Below are positions 9,534-20,601 of a DNA stretch of 64,000 nt, piece by piece (position 1 is the stretch's first letter; each line of letters begins with the position of its first letter). The stretch comes from Saccharibacillus deserti. Lineage in GTDB: Bacteria > Bacillota > Bacilli > Paenibacillales > Paenibacillaceae. The notes under the pieces were generated by a model. That model ran no database searches and was not told the DNA's origin. It saw only the letters and a program-made list of their open reading frames with translations. The stretch covers positions 558,001-622,000 of the forward strand of contig NZ_JABJVN010000002.1 of assembly GCF_013618475.1 (NCBI RefSeq). Reading direction: 5' to 3'. A program made the position numbers and the translations under genes.

Positions 9534-10004
9534 ATGCCGGCCGGAAAAGCGGCGGCATACATCCTGCTGCTCAAGCGTCAAAATACAGGGCATCAAGACG
9601 GACAATACGGTCTTCCCGCGGGCAAAACGGAAGCAGGAGAACGACCGGGCGATGCCGCGCTGCGCGAAGTATACGAAGAATGCGGCGTACAAATTCGGCG
9701 TGAAGATTTACGAATGACCGGGGTCATGCAGATCGGTGCGTCGGAACCAAGTCAAGACGAACGAATCGACTTTTTTTTCGAAGCGGAATGCCGGAGCGGA
9801 ACCCCCGTCAATTGTGAACCGGACAAATGCTCGGAGCTGGCCTGGTTTCCGGCCGAACTTCTGCCTGAAAATACGATACCGTTCGTACGGGAGGCTTGGA
9901 ATCGTGCGCGCCGGGGCGAATGGTACGGAAGTTACGCAATGGGCAAAAACCTTCCGGGCGAGTCCGGTCAGGAACCGATCGAACCGGGAGGAAGCGTAAA
10001 GTAG
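9534..10004 (+). CDS. Nudix hydrolase
   Basis: 156 residues with a complete Nudix box at about 31-53: G-x5-E-x7-REVYEECGV. The family cleaves nucleoside diphosphates linked to another group, using Mg2+. The protein begins very close to the first strand (AAYILLLKRQNTGHQDG); relatives usually have about ten more residues ahead of it. No ribosome binding site is visible before this ATG. Either translation is coupled to the hydrolase gene ending 11 bases earlier, or the N-terminus has been lost. Its last 37 bases overlap the end of the convergent GGDEF-EAL gene. Confidence 0.82.
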   Translation: MPAGKAAAYILLLKRQNTGHQDGQYGLPAGKTEAGERPGDAALREVYEECGVQIRREDLRMTGVMQIGASEPSQDERIDFFFEAECRSGTPVNCEPDKCSELAWFPAELLPENTIPFVREAWNRARRGEWYGSYAMGKNLPGESGQEPIEPGGSVK

Positions 10005-12304
10005 GCCGATGACTGCTGAAGCCGCGCGGTTAATTCGGGCTCGGCGGCCGGACGGCCGATCAGGTAACCCTGCATTTCGCTGCAGCCGGCCTGTTTGAGG
10101 AAATCGAACTGCTCCCGTGTCTCTACGCCTTCGGCAAGCACTTCGATATTCAGACTCTGACCCAGCCGGATAATGGCCCGAACCATATCGTCGGCTTCGC
10201 TGTCCTGCTTTCCGATCGGTCCGATAAAGCCGCGATCGATTTTGAGCAGCGACGGCTTGAAGCTCCTCAGATATTTCAACGAAGCGTAGCCGCTGCCGAA
10301 ATCGTCGATAGCCAGCTGGATTTTGGCCCGGCGCAGCCGGTTCACTTTGTCGATCACCGCGGGAGTATCGCTTACGGCAAACGTTTCCGTCATTTCCAGC
10401 ACCAGCATGCGGGGATCGATCGCCGTCGATTGGACAATGCCTAGGATCCGCTCGACGATATCGTCGCTCTGCAGCTGGCGCGGCGAAAGGTTGACGCTCA
10501 TGCGCAGATTCGCAAAGCCCGCCCGGACCCAGCGCTTCTGCTGGCTGCAAGCTTGGCGCAGTACCCATTCCCCGATCGGGTTGATTGCACCGGTTTCTTC
10601 GGCAATGGGGATAAAGTCGGCGGGAGAAATCAATCCTTTTACCGGATGCTTCCAGCGCAGCAGCGCTTCGACCCCTGTGATTTTGTGGGTTCCGGCATCG
10701 ATTTGCAGCTGATAATGCAGAGACAGTTCATTGCGTTCCAGAACCGTGTTAAGGTCGTTTTCGATTTCCATCCGGTGTTCCAGATCGCTTCCGATCGAAG
10801 AATCGAAAAATACGACTTTATGATTGTTTTCTTTTTTGGATTGATACATGGCCGCATCGGCGTTTTTAAGCAGTTCGTCTGTGGTGCTTCCGTTGGCGGG
10901 ATAGACCGCTACACCGATACTGGTCGATACGTGCAGCCTATGATTTTCGATCGGTATCGGCTTTTCAAAACTTCGTCCGATCTCTTCGACTACGAGATCC
11001 ATCATGGGTCTGCCGGCGGGAGGAGGAATCAAAATCACGAATTCGTCTCCGCCCAGTCTTGCCAAAAAGCAGAATTCGGGCAGGTTTTGGGCGAATCTGC
11101 CGGCGGCCTCCTGAAGCATACGGTCTCCGACGGCATGTCCCAGCGTATCGTTGATATATTTGAAGCGGTTGAAATCCATGAACACGACGGCGAATTCCTG
11201 CCGATCCTGCTGGGCCTGAAGGACGGTTTCCTGAAGCTTCAGATTAAAAAAGCGGCGATTCGGCAGCCCCGTCAGCTCGTCGTGATTGGCGTTGTGGTCG
11301 CTGACTTCCAAATACGTCCCCAGACGCGTCAGCAGTTCGTCGTTTTCGGCCAGCGTCAGAATTTGCCGGACAATAACCAACAGGATGCCGAACAGGCAGC
11401 ACAGTACGATCATGTTGAAGTAAGGCAGCTGCAGCAGCATGACGACCATCAGCATGCCGAGACTTACATAAGGAAGCATGCGTCTGAACCATCCCCGGTT
11501 TTTCGTTTCATCCGATTTGCGGGCGATTTTGGTGAAGACCCGGGGATTGAGAGACTCGATTCCGGCACAGGCAATCGCGATCAGCGACATGCTCCATAAA
11601 GGATCGATAAAACTTCCGATTTGGTACGCTTCAATCGAAAGCAGATACAGATAGACCGAGTCGGCCGCGATAAACAGCAGTACGGCGCCTAGCAGCATCT
11701 GCTGGACTTTGGCTGCGATCGCATGACCGCTGGACAGCATCAGCAGGGTCAGCAGAAACAGAAAGCTCAAGTCCTGGACCGGATAACTGATATTCAAAAT
11801 GATGAAAATCAGATCCCCGCTGGCGACGGCCTGCGTGTACAGAGGCTCGATCAACACAATCCAGCTCAAAGCAATCGCGGTCGTCATAAAGATGGAAGCA
11901 TCCAGAAGAAGACGCAGAGCATGGAGTCCTTTCAACTGACGGTAATTCAACAGCAGAAGGGCGGAAAAGATCAGAAGGCCTTCAATGAACCATAGATAAT
12001 CCGCCGGTCCCGGCAGGCCAATCTCGTAAGCGGGACTGAGCGCATCCCAAAGCCAAAACATCATGGCAAGCGCATAAGCGGCGCAGCTCAGCAGCATCAG
12101 CATCCAGAACGTTCGCAGCGAAGCGGCCGACTTGCGAAAGACCAGCCAAAGAACAAAAGCTCCGACCGCGGCCGGAATCAGATTCAGCAGATTGGCGAGC
12201 CAGCCCATGACGGACTCGTTGTGCCGGAACACGTCCAGCAGTACATAATAAGCGGCTAGGTAGCATAAGGTTCCCGCGTAAAAGAAGCGGCGATTTTGGT
12301 ACAT
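9968..12304 (-). CDS. Membrane GGDEF-EAL cyclic di-GMP protein
   Basis: 778 residues. About nine hydrophobic segments fill residues 1-310. A GGDEF domain follows with an intact RLGGDEF catalytic motif. An EAL domain follows with EALLRW, the DDFGSGYASL loop and EVLAEGVE. The key signature residues of both domains are present, so it could make cyclic di-GMP, break it down, or do both under control of the membrane sensor. Cyclic di-GMP governs motility and biofilm in Bacillus relatives. The gene is transcribed alone, with the beta-glucoside operon upstream behind a strong terminator. Confidence 0.93.
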   Translation of the reverse strand: MYQNRRFFYAGTLCYLAAYYVLLDVFRHNESVMGWLANLLNLIPAAVGAFVLWLVFRKSAASLRTFWMLMLLSCAAYALAMMFWLWDALSPAYEIGLPGPADYLWFIEGLLIFSALLLLNYRQLKGLHALRLLLDASIFMTTAIALSWIVLIEPLYTQAVASGDLIFIILNISYPVQDLSFLFLLTLLMLSSGHAIAAKVQQMLLGAVLLFIAADSVYLYLLSIEAYQIGSFIDPLWSMSLIAIACAGIESLNPRVFTKIARKSDETKNRGWFRRMLPYVSLGMLMVVMLLQLPYFNMIVLCCLFGILLVIVRQILTLAENDELLTRLGTYLEVSDHNANHDELTGLPNRRFFNLKLQETVLQAQQDRQEFAVVFMDFNRFKYINDTLGHAVGDRMLQEAAGRFAQNLPEFCFLARLGGDEFVILIPPPAGRPMMDLVVEEIGRSFEKPIPIENHRLHVSTSIGVAVYPANGSTTDELLKNADAAMYQSKKENNHKVVFFDSSIGSDLEHRMEIENDLNTVLERNELSLHYQLQIDAGTHKITGVEALLRWKHPVKGLISPADFIPIAEETGAINPIGEWVLRQACSQQKRWVRAGFANLRMSVNLSPRQLQSDDIVERILGIVQSTAIDPRMLVLEMTETFAVSDTPAVIDKVNRLRRAKIQLAIDDFGSGYASLKYLRSFKPSLLKIDRGFIGPIGKQDSEADDMVRAIIRLGQSLNIEVLAEGVETREQFDFLKQAGCSEMQGYLIGRPAAEPELTARLQQSSAYFTLPPGSIGS

Positions 12305-12423
12305 GCGGCGACCTCCGATAGTAGAAATATAGTGAATATGAACCTATGGCCTATATATCGTCATTTGGGAGCCTGAAAAACAGTCTGCTTCCCGACCATT
12401 GGCAAGCGGTGCCCTAAGGAAAA

Positions 12424-12471
12424 ACGCACAGAAAAAGCTTTATCCCGACGGACAAAGCTTTTTCTGTGCGT
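12424..12471 (-). terminator. Terminator of the beta-glucoside operon
   Basis: A perfect 18-base inverted repeat (ACGCACAGAAAAAGCTTT and its complement) has a 12-base loop and a T run on the minus-strand side. It separates the 6-phospho-beta-glucosidase gene from the GGDEF-EAL gene. Confidence 0.9.
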
Positions 12472-12535
12472 TTAAAAAGGAGATCGACAAACGGCGGGGA
12501 GCAAGAAGCGGCCTTTTTTTTCCGTCTCCGACGTA

Positions 12536-15958
<3,423 letters not shown>

Positions 15959-15992
15959 TTATTAGGCAGATGGTCATCAAGGAAAAAGATAT

Positions 15993-16054
15993 AAAAAAGG
16001 CGAGACCAAGAAAGCGCGCGCTCCGGAGGAGCCTGCTTCCTGTGGGTCTCGCCT
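15993..16054 (-). terminator. Regulated terminator in the bglP leader
   Basis: On the minus strand AGGCGAGACC (16054-16045) pairs with GGTCTCGCCT (16007-15998) and is followed by TTTTTT. Its 5' arm is shared with the RAT, so antiterminator binding and terminator folding exclude each other. Confidence 0.88.
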
Positions 16055-16073
16055 GCATAACCAGTCACGATCC
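16045..16073 (-). promoter_or_regulatory. RAT antiterminator site before bglP
   Basis: The 29-base minus-strand site starts GGATCGTGACTGG and ends GCAGGCGAGACC. It matches the known LicT/BglG-family ribonucleic antiterminator plan (GGATTGTTACTG ... GCAGGCAAAACC). Confidence 0.85.
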
Positions 16074-16136
16074 GTCATTTTATGAAATTGAATACGCTTA
16101 CGGGATAGAAAACACTTGCTGCCGGGCAGGAACTTC

Positions 16137-16973
16137 TTAGGGGACCGCTTCCCGGGTTACGCGGTGGATATGCAGGGTCAGATAGAGCTTTTCCTCGTCG
16201 GGCAGTTCGATCTGCAGATACTTCTCGACTTTGAGCATGCAGCCGTACGCCCGCTTGTACTTCGATTTGACCTGTTTCAGCAGAAAGTCGTCTTCGAGTT
16301 CGCCGCGCGCCGGCTGGCCGATCCGCTGGAAGAAAAAGCGCAGATGGGTGATAAAGCGTTCATAGCTCAGCGAACTTTCGTCCGGAGCCGAGCCGTAGGT
16401 GTACTTGACGATGTTGAGAATATCGCTGATCTTGCCGGTCTGGGCGGAAATGTTCTCTGTCTGCCGCGAGGGCCGGTCGATCTGTGCATTGATCAGATGC
16501 ATGGCGACGTTCGCCGCTTCGTCTTCCGGAAGTGTTTTGCCGAGCGATTCTCCGATGAATTCCAGAGCTTTTCTGCCGATCCCGAATTCTTTCGGGTAGA
16601 TGCGCCGGATTTCCCAGCTCAGCGGATTGGTCGTGGTGATGCCTTCGTCGAGCAGCTTCAGCGCATTGTTCATGTGGTCGGTCAGCGTCACATAGATGTA
16701 ATCGCTCAGCGGCACATCGAGCATGTTCTTGCCGTATTCGATAATGTCGTAGCACAAGGAGATATACTCGGGCGGCACATCTTCCAGCAGCAGTTTGAAT
16801 TTCTCCGACGCTTCTTTTTGTTGAAGGACAAAAATCTTCTCGACCAGACTCTGGTCTACCGGTTCTCCGACTTTTTTCTTGAATGCGATTCCGCGTCCCA
16901 TGACCACGAATTCGCTTTTGCCTGTATCGCTTGCGATAATGGCGTTGTTGTTGAAAATTTTACCGATAATCAT
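16137..16973 (-). CDS. licT: LicT/BglG-family transcription antiterminator
   Basis: 278 residues. The N-terminal CAT RNA-binding domain is at 1-55 (MIIGKIFNNNAIIASD). Two PTS regulation domains follow. The regulatory histidines are visible: TLTDHMNN and AMHLINAQ in PRD1, FITHLRFFF and LTLHIHRV in PRD2. It should bind RAT RNA and prevent termination when beta-glucosides are present, with phosphorylation by the permease and HPr tuning its activity. There are two RAT-like sites here, one before bglP and one before licT itself, so it probably controls both its target and its own gene. AGGAGG precedes the ATG. Confidence 0.94.
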   Translation of the reverse strand: MIIGKIFNNNAIIASDTGKSEFVVMGRGIAFKKKVGEPVDQSLVEKIFVLQQKEASEKFKLLLEDVPPEYISLCYDIIEYGKNMLDVPLSDYIYVTLTDHMNNALKLLDEGITTTNPLSWEIRRIYPKEFGIGRKALEFIGESLGKTLPEDEAANVAMHLINAQIDRPSRQTENISAQTGKISDILNIVKYTYGSAPDESSLSYERFITHLRFFFQRIGQPARGELEDDFLLKQVKSKYKRAYGCMLKVEKYLQIELPDEEKLYLTLHIHRVTREAVP

Positions 16974-17059
16974 ATGCCGCCCTCCTTATCCAGCGAGATT
17001 GCGAAACGGGCAAGATAAGCGTTCACATCGTGAATTGAAAAAAGGGAAAGTTACGAAAA

Positions 17060-17113
17060 GAAGGCAAAACCCAGCACATGTACTTCTCGTACACGCAGTG
17101 GGTTTTGCCTTCT
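17060..17113 (-). terminator. Regulated terminator in the licT leader
   Basis: The 14-base arms GAAGGCAAAACCCA and TGGGTTTTGCCTTC form a long stem. On the minus strand it is followed by CTTTTCG. The 5' arm overlaps the RAT-like site, matching the layout before bglP. Confidence 0.8.
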
Positions 17114-17126
17114 TCAGTAACAATCC
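17101..17126 (-). promoter_or_regulatory. RAT-like antiterminator site before licT
   Basis: The minus strand starts GGATTGTTACTG and ends AGGCAAAACC; both flanks are identical to the canonical LicT site. The site is 26 bases rather than 29, because the apical part is three bases shorter. It begins at the predicted transcription start of licT. Confidence 0.72.
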
Positions 17127-17133
17127 CAACGTC

Positions 17134-17162
17134 ATCATAGCAGGAATTGCATCGCTTAACAA
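17134..17162 (-). promoter_or_regulatory. Sigma-A promoter of the licT-bglP operon
   Basis: On the minus strand, -35 TTGTTA and -10 TATGAT are 17 bases apart. The expected start falls at the first base of the RAT-like site. Confidence 0.75.
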
Positions 17163-17194
17163 GAGAAAAGTATGCGCTTTCTTGAAGAATTTAT

Positions 17195-17208
17195 CGAGAG
17201 CGTTTTCG
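17195..17208. promoter_or_regulatory. Possible CcpA (cre) site upstream of licT
   Basis: CGAGAGCGTTTTCG matches about 11 of 14 positions of the cre consensus TGAAAGCGYTTTCA. It lies about 70-80 bases upstream of the predicted start. Carbon catabolite control of this operon is expected from relatives, but the match is imperfect. Confidence 0.3.
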
Positions 17209-17244
17209 ACGGCTTTTGATGCGAAAAAGAACGAAGCGGCGAAT

Positions 17245-18093
17245 CTATGCGTGTTTGCCTTCGTCCATCAAACGCCGAAGTTTGGCTTCGGTGGAGGTGC
17301 CGGAGGCCGGGGTATAGATGCTGAGCCGCAGATCGTCCTGCCCGGATGTACTGAGCGAAGTCAGTTCGTAGACCATTCTGCCCGCTTTGGCATGGCGGAA
17401 TTCGAGATGGACTTCGGGAGCGTAGCTGACCTGCCCATGTTCCCACATCTCCCGGAATTCCGGATATCCGGCCATCATTTCCTGCAAAAAGCGATCGTAC
17501 CATCCGTCGCCGACATAACGGCCGTAGTAAGAGCGGAACAAGGACAGGAAACTGCCGGCGAACTGCGTCCAATTGACGGCCAGACGCCGGAACTCGCGGC
17601 GTTCGAACAGCAGCCGGATCATATTGCGTTCTTCGGCGGGGATCCGCTCGAAGTCCAGGAACACGAACGAAGCGGCCCGGTTCCACGCGACGATATGGCA
17701 CGTCCGGTCGGAGACGATGACGGGGCAGTCCGTCAGTTCGCCGATGATTTTTTGCAGGGAAGGAGGAATCGGCGAAGCGGCCCGCTCGACCGGATGGGCA
17801 TCGGAGCCTCCGTCGGATGCGAGCGAATACAAATATTTGCGCTCGTCGGCGTTCATGCGAAGCGCAGCCGCCACGCAGTCGAGGACGGAGGGGGAAGCCT
17901 GGATATCGCGGCCCTGCTCGAGCCAGGTGTACCAGGTGGTGCTGACCCCCGCGAGCTGGGCCACTTCTTCCCGGCGAAGGCCGGGGGTGCGGCGCCTTGT
18001 TCCGGCAGGAAGACCGACCGATTCGGGCGAGATTTTGGCCCGCTGGCTTTTGAGAAAAGCGGACAGCGCTTGAAGACGGGCGGCGGAATTCAT
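17245..18093 (-). CDS. Helix-turn-helix regulator with MmyB-like ligand-binding domain
   Basis: 282 residues. An XRE-type helix-turn-helix occupies about 10-85 and has the subfamily signature RRTPGLRREEVAQLAGVS followed by TWYTWLEQGRDIQASPSVL. The C-terminal MmyB-like PAS-type domain (about 105-270) contains CPVIVSDRTCHIVAWNRAA. Structures of this family bind a fatty-acid-like ligand in that pocket. The divergent neighbour is a beta-ketoacyl-ACP synthase, so control of that gene in response to an acyl molecule is an attractive inference. A 27-bp palindrome lies between the two genes. Confidence 0.88.
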   Translation of the reverse strand: MNSAARLQALSAFLKSQRAKISPESVGLPAGTRRRTPGLRREEVAQLAGVSTTWYTWLEQGRDIQASPSVLDCVAAALRMNADERKYLYSLASDGGSDAHPVERAASPIPPSLQKIIGELTDCPVIVSDRTCHIVAWNRAASFVFLDFERIPAEERNMIRLLFERREFRRLAVNWTQFAGSFLSLFRSYYGRYVGDGWYDRFLQEMMAGYPEFREMWEHGQVSYAPEVHLEFRHAKAGRMVYELTSLSTSGQDDLRLSIYTPASGTSTEAKLRRLMDEGKHA

Positions 18094-18116
18094 GGACGAT
18101 TCTCCTCTCGGCCGTC

Positions 18117-18143
18117 TATACGGGCAGTTCTTATACCCGTATA
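18117..18143. promoter_or_regulatory. Palindromic operator candidate between mmyB-type gene and fabF
   Basis: The perfect 8-base arms TATACGGG and CCCGTATA are separated by 11 bases. The site is 24 bases upstream of the regulator start and about 85 bases upstream of the synthase gene, where a divergent-pair operator would be expected. Confidence 0.5.
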
Positions 18144-18228
18144 AACGGTAACTTGTACTAGGATATTTTCCATGCCATTATAGCGGTAAAGGAAGCCTGC
18201 GACAAGAAAACGAGAGGAGAAACAGAAG

Positions 18229-19479
18229 ATGGAGAATAAAAGGGAACGGGTTGTAATTACGGGAATGGGCGTGGTAACGCCGCTCGGCAGCGGGGTGGAG
18301 AAGTTCTGGTCGCACCTGGTCGAAGGGCAGTCGGGAGTCGGTCCGATCGAAGCGTTCGATACGGCCAATCACAAAGCGAAGATTGCGGGAGAGGTTCGGG
18401 ATTTCGATGCGGCGGCGCTGCTCGGAGCCAAAGAAGCGCGCAAGCTGGACCGCTTCTGCCAGTTTGCGTTGGCTGCGGCCGACGAAGCCGTCGTCCAATC
18501 GGGACTCGATCTCGGGCAGACGGACCGGGAACGAATGGGCGTCTATATCGGATCGGGAACCGGAGGAATCGGCACGCTGATGGAGCAAAGCGAAACGCTG
18601 GCCGCACGCGGGCCGGGGCGGGTCAGCCCTCTGCTGGTGCCGGCGATGATTGCCAATATGGCCGCGGCGCTCGTCAGTATCCGCTACGGGGCGCTGGGCC
18701 CTTCGCTTGCGCCGATCACGGCGTGTTCGATCGGCAATACGGCAATCGGCGAAGCGTTCTACCAGATCCAGGCCGGTCGTTCGGATATCATCCTTGCGGG
18801 CGGCAGCGAAGCGGCGCTGACGGAGATCGCATTGGCAAGCTTCTCGAATGCGACGGCCTTGTCGACGCGTAAGGACGAGCCGCAGCGGGCCAGCCGTCCG
18901 TTCGACGCGGAGCGTGACGGATTCGTGATGGCGGAAGGAGCCGGCATTCTGGTGCTGGAATCGCTGAGCCATGCGCGGGAGAGGGGGGCGGTCATTCTGG
19001 GCGAAGTGATCGGATACGGAGCAAGTTCGGATGCCTACCATATGGTGGCGACGCCGGAAGACGGAAACGGGGCGGCCCGGGCGATGCGGACGGCACTCCG
19101 GGAAGCGGATATAAGCGCGGCGGAGATCGATGTGATCAGCGCCCATGCGACCAGTACGGTGATCGGCGACCGTTCGGAAACGGCGGCGATCAAGACCGTG
19201 TTCGGCGAAGACGCGTACCGGATCCCGGTGACGGCAAACAAGTCGATGACCGGGCATATGCTGGGCGCTTCGGGAGCGGTGGAAGCGGTGGCGCTGGTCA
19301 AGTCGCTGCAAACGGGACTCATTCCGCCCACCATCAACCTGGAACAGCCCGATCCGCTGTGCGATCTGGATTATACGGCGGGCGAAGCGAGAAAAGCGGA
19401 ACTGCGGATCGCTATCTCGAACTCGTTCGGATTCGGAGGACATAATTCGGCGATAGTGCTGAAAAAGTACGAAGGATAG
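18229..19479 (+). CDS. fabF: Beta-ketoacyl-ACP synthase II (KAS II), stand-alone
   Basis: 416 residues, full length for KAS II. The catalytic triad is complete: Cys166 in ITACSIGN, a histidine in SAHATST, and a histidine in KSMTGHMLGASGAVEA. The residues after the cysteine (SIGN) differ from the usual ATG/ATS, and the second motif has SAHATST rather than NAHGTST. It condenses malonyl-ACP with acyl-ACP in fatty acid elongation. No acpP or fabD/fabG lies next to it, so it may be a second, dedicated copy. It is divergent from an MmyB-type regulator. GAGAGGAGA precedes the start. Confidence 0.92.
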   Translation: MENKRERVVITGMGVVTPLGSGVEKFWSHLVEGQSGVGPIEAFDTANHKAKIAGEVRDFDAAALLGAKEARKLDRFCQFALAAADEAVVQSGLDLGQTDRERMGVYIGSGTGGIGTLMEQSETLAARGPGRVSPLLVPAMIANMAAALVSIRYGALGPSLAPITACSIGNTAIGEAFYQIQAGRSDIILAGGSEAALTEIALASFSNATALSTRKDEPQRASRPFDAERDGFVMAEGAGILVLESLSHARERGAVILGEVIGYGASSDAYHMVATPEDGNGAARAMRTALREADISAAEIDVISAHATSTVIGDRSETAAIKTVFGEDAYRIPVTANKSMTGHMLGASGAVEAVALVKSLQTGLIPPTINLEQPDPLCDLDYTAGEARKAELRIAISNSFGFGGHNSAIVLKKYEG

Positions 19480-19504
19480 CAACATGCGGAACATGAGCAC
19501 GTAA

Positions 19505-19550
19505 AGAAAAGTCCAGGAAGTCGGCCCTTGGCCTGACTTCCTGGACTTTT
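19505..19550 (+). terminator. Bidirectional terminator between fabF and the SDR gene
   Basis: The arms AAAAGTCCAGGAAGTC and GACTTCCTGGACTTTT form a 16-base stem with T-run and A-run flanks. It serves two convergent genes. Confidence 0.9.
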
Positions 19551-19581
19551 TGCATAGAACGGTTCTGTCGCTTCAACGTCT

Positions 19582-20367
19582 TCACGCGCGTGCGCGAAGC
19601 ATCCGTCCGACGAGGAACAGCATTTGTTTGCGGGTGAAAAACCGGGACAGCTGGGAAGAGACATAGTTTTGAAAACCGGGAATGACGTAGACCCGGTTTG
19701 CTTGAAGCGAACGGAGAGCCGCCCGAACGACACCGGCGGGCGTGCCTCTTTTGCCGACGGAAGCTTCGTTCGTACCGACAACGTTGAAGAATTCGGTTTC
19801 CGTAGCTCCCGGGCACAAAGCCAGAAACTGTACGCCGCGTTTTCGGTTTTCTTCCCACAGCGCCTGCGTAAACGACAGGACAAAAGCTTTGGTTGCGCCG
19901 TAGACGGCCATATTCGGCAGAGGTTGAAAAGCTCCGGTCGAAGCGACATTGATGACGACACCGCTTTTTCTTTTTAACATGTCCGGCAAAAACAAGTGCG
20001 TGAGATCGACGACGGCCAGCACGTTGAGTCTGATCTCTTCATGCTGCCTCGCCCCAGAGAGCTGTTCGAACAGTCCATAAGTAGCGAATCCTGCGTTGTT
20101 GACCAGAATATCGACATTTAGGCCGCGCTCCGTACATTGTTGATACAGGCGAGCCGGTGCATCCGGTTGGGACAGATCGCAGACGACCGCTTCCGCTTGA
20201 ACGCCGTATTGGTTGTGCAGCTTGGCTGCCAGGTCGATCAGTTTGGCTTCGGAGCGCGCGACCAGAATCACGGCGTTTCCTCTTTTTGCAAATTCATGCG
20301 CGAAAGCTTCGCCGATTCCGGAAGAAGCTCCTGTAATTAATACCTGCTTGTTTGTTGTCGATTTCAC
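19582..20367 (-). CDS. Short-chain dehydrogenase/reductase
   Basis: 261 residues from the GTG chosen here. The cofactor motif LITGASSGIGEAFA follows the start closely. NNAG is present, and the catalytic Y-x3-K is in MAVYGATKAF, with a serine upstream in NVASTGAF. Classical SDR enzymes reduce carbonyls with NAD(P)H; the substrate is unknown. An in-frame ATG at 20391 would add eight residues but has no ribosome binding site, while GGGGAG lies 10 bases before the GTG. It is divergent from a TetR-type gene, and an operator-like palindrome sits between promoter and start codon, so repression by that TetR is likely. Confidence 0.9.
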   Translation of the reverse strand: MKSTTNKQVLITGASSGIGEAFAHEFAKRGNAVILVARSEAKLIDLAAKLHNQYGVQAEAVVCDLSQPDAPARLYQQCTERGLNVDILVNNAGFATYGLFEQLSGARQHEEIRLNVLAVVDLTHLFLPDMLKRKSGVVINVASTGAFQPLPNMAVYGATKAFVLSFTQALWEENRKRGVQFLALCPGATETEFFNVVGTNEASVGKRGTPAGVVRAALRSLQANRVYVIPGFQNYVSSQLSRFFTRKQMLFLVGRMLRARA

Positions 20368-20395
20368 GAAATGATCGCTCCCCGTATCCATTTTT

Positions 20396-20408
20396 GAAAC
20401 AGTGTTTC
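20396..20408. promoter_or_regulatory. TetR-type operator candidate upstream of the SDR gene
   Basis: GAAACAGTGTTTC is a perfect palindrome around a single central base. It lies just downstream of the SDR transcription start, where a bound repressor would block the gene. Confidence 0.6.
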
Positions 20409-20418
20409 TATAAGAATC

Positions 20419-20447
20419 ATTGTATTGGAGCTTGTTTTTAAAGTCAA
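20419..20447 (-). promoter_or_regulatory. Sigma-A promoter of the SDR gene
   Basis: On the minus strand, -35 TTGACT and -10 TACAAT are 17 bases apart. Transcription should start about 7 bases downstream, right before the palindrome. Confidence 0.8.
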
Positions 20448-20601
20448 TCTAAATATTCGAGTGCCTGAAACTTTCCGAAAGAAGCCGGGCTGGCCGGGTG
20501 CAATCTCTTTGTTCGTTGGCATTTTGCGGGAACAGCCGCTAAAATAAAGAGCAGACAAAAATCGGTCTTGGAAAATCAACAAGCTAAGGGTGTGAAATCT
20601 T

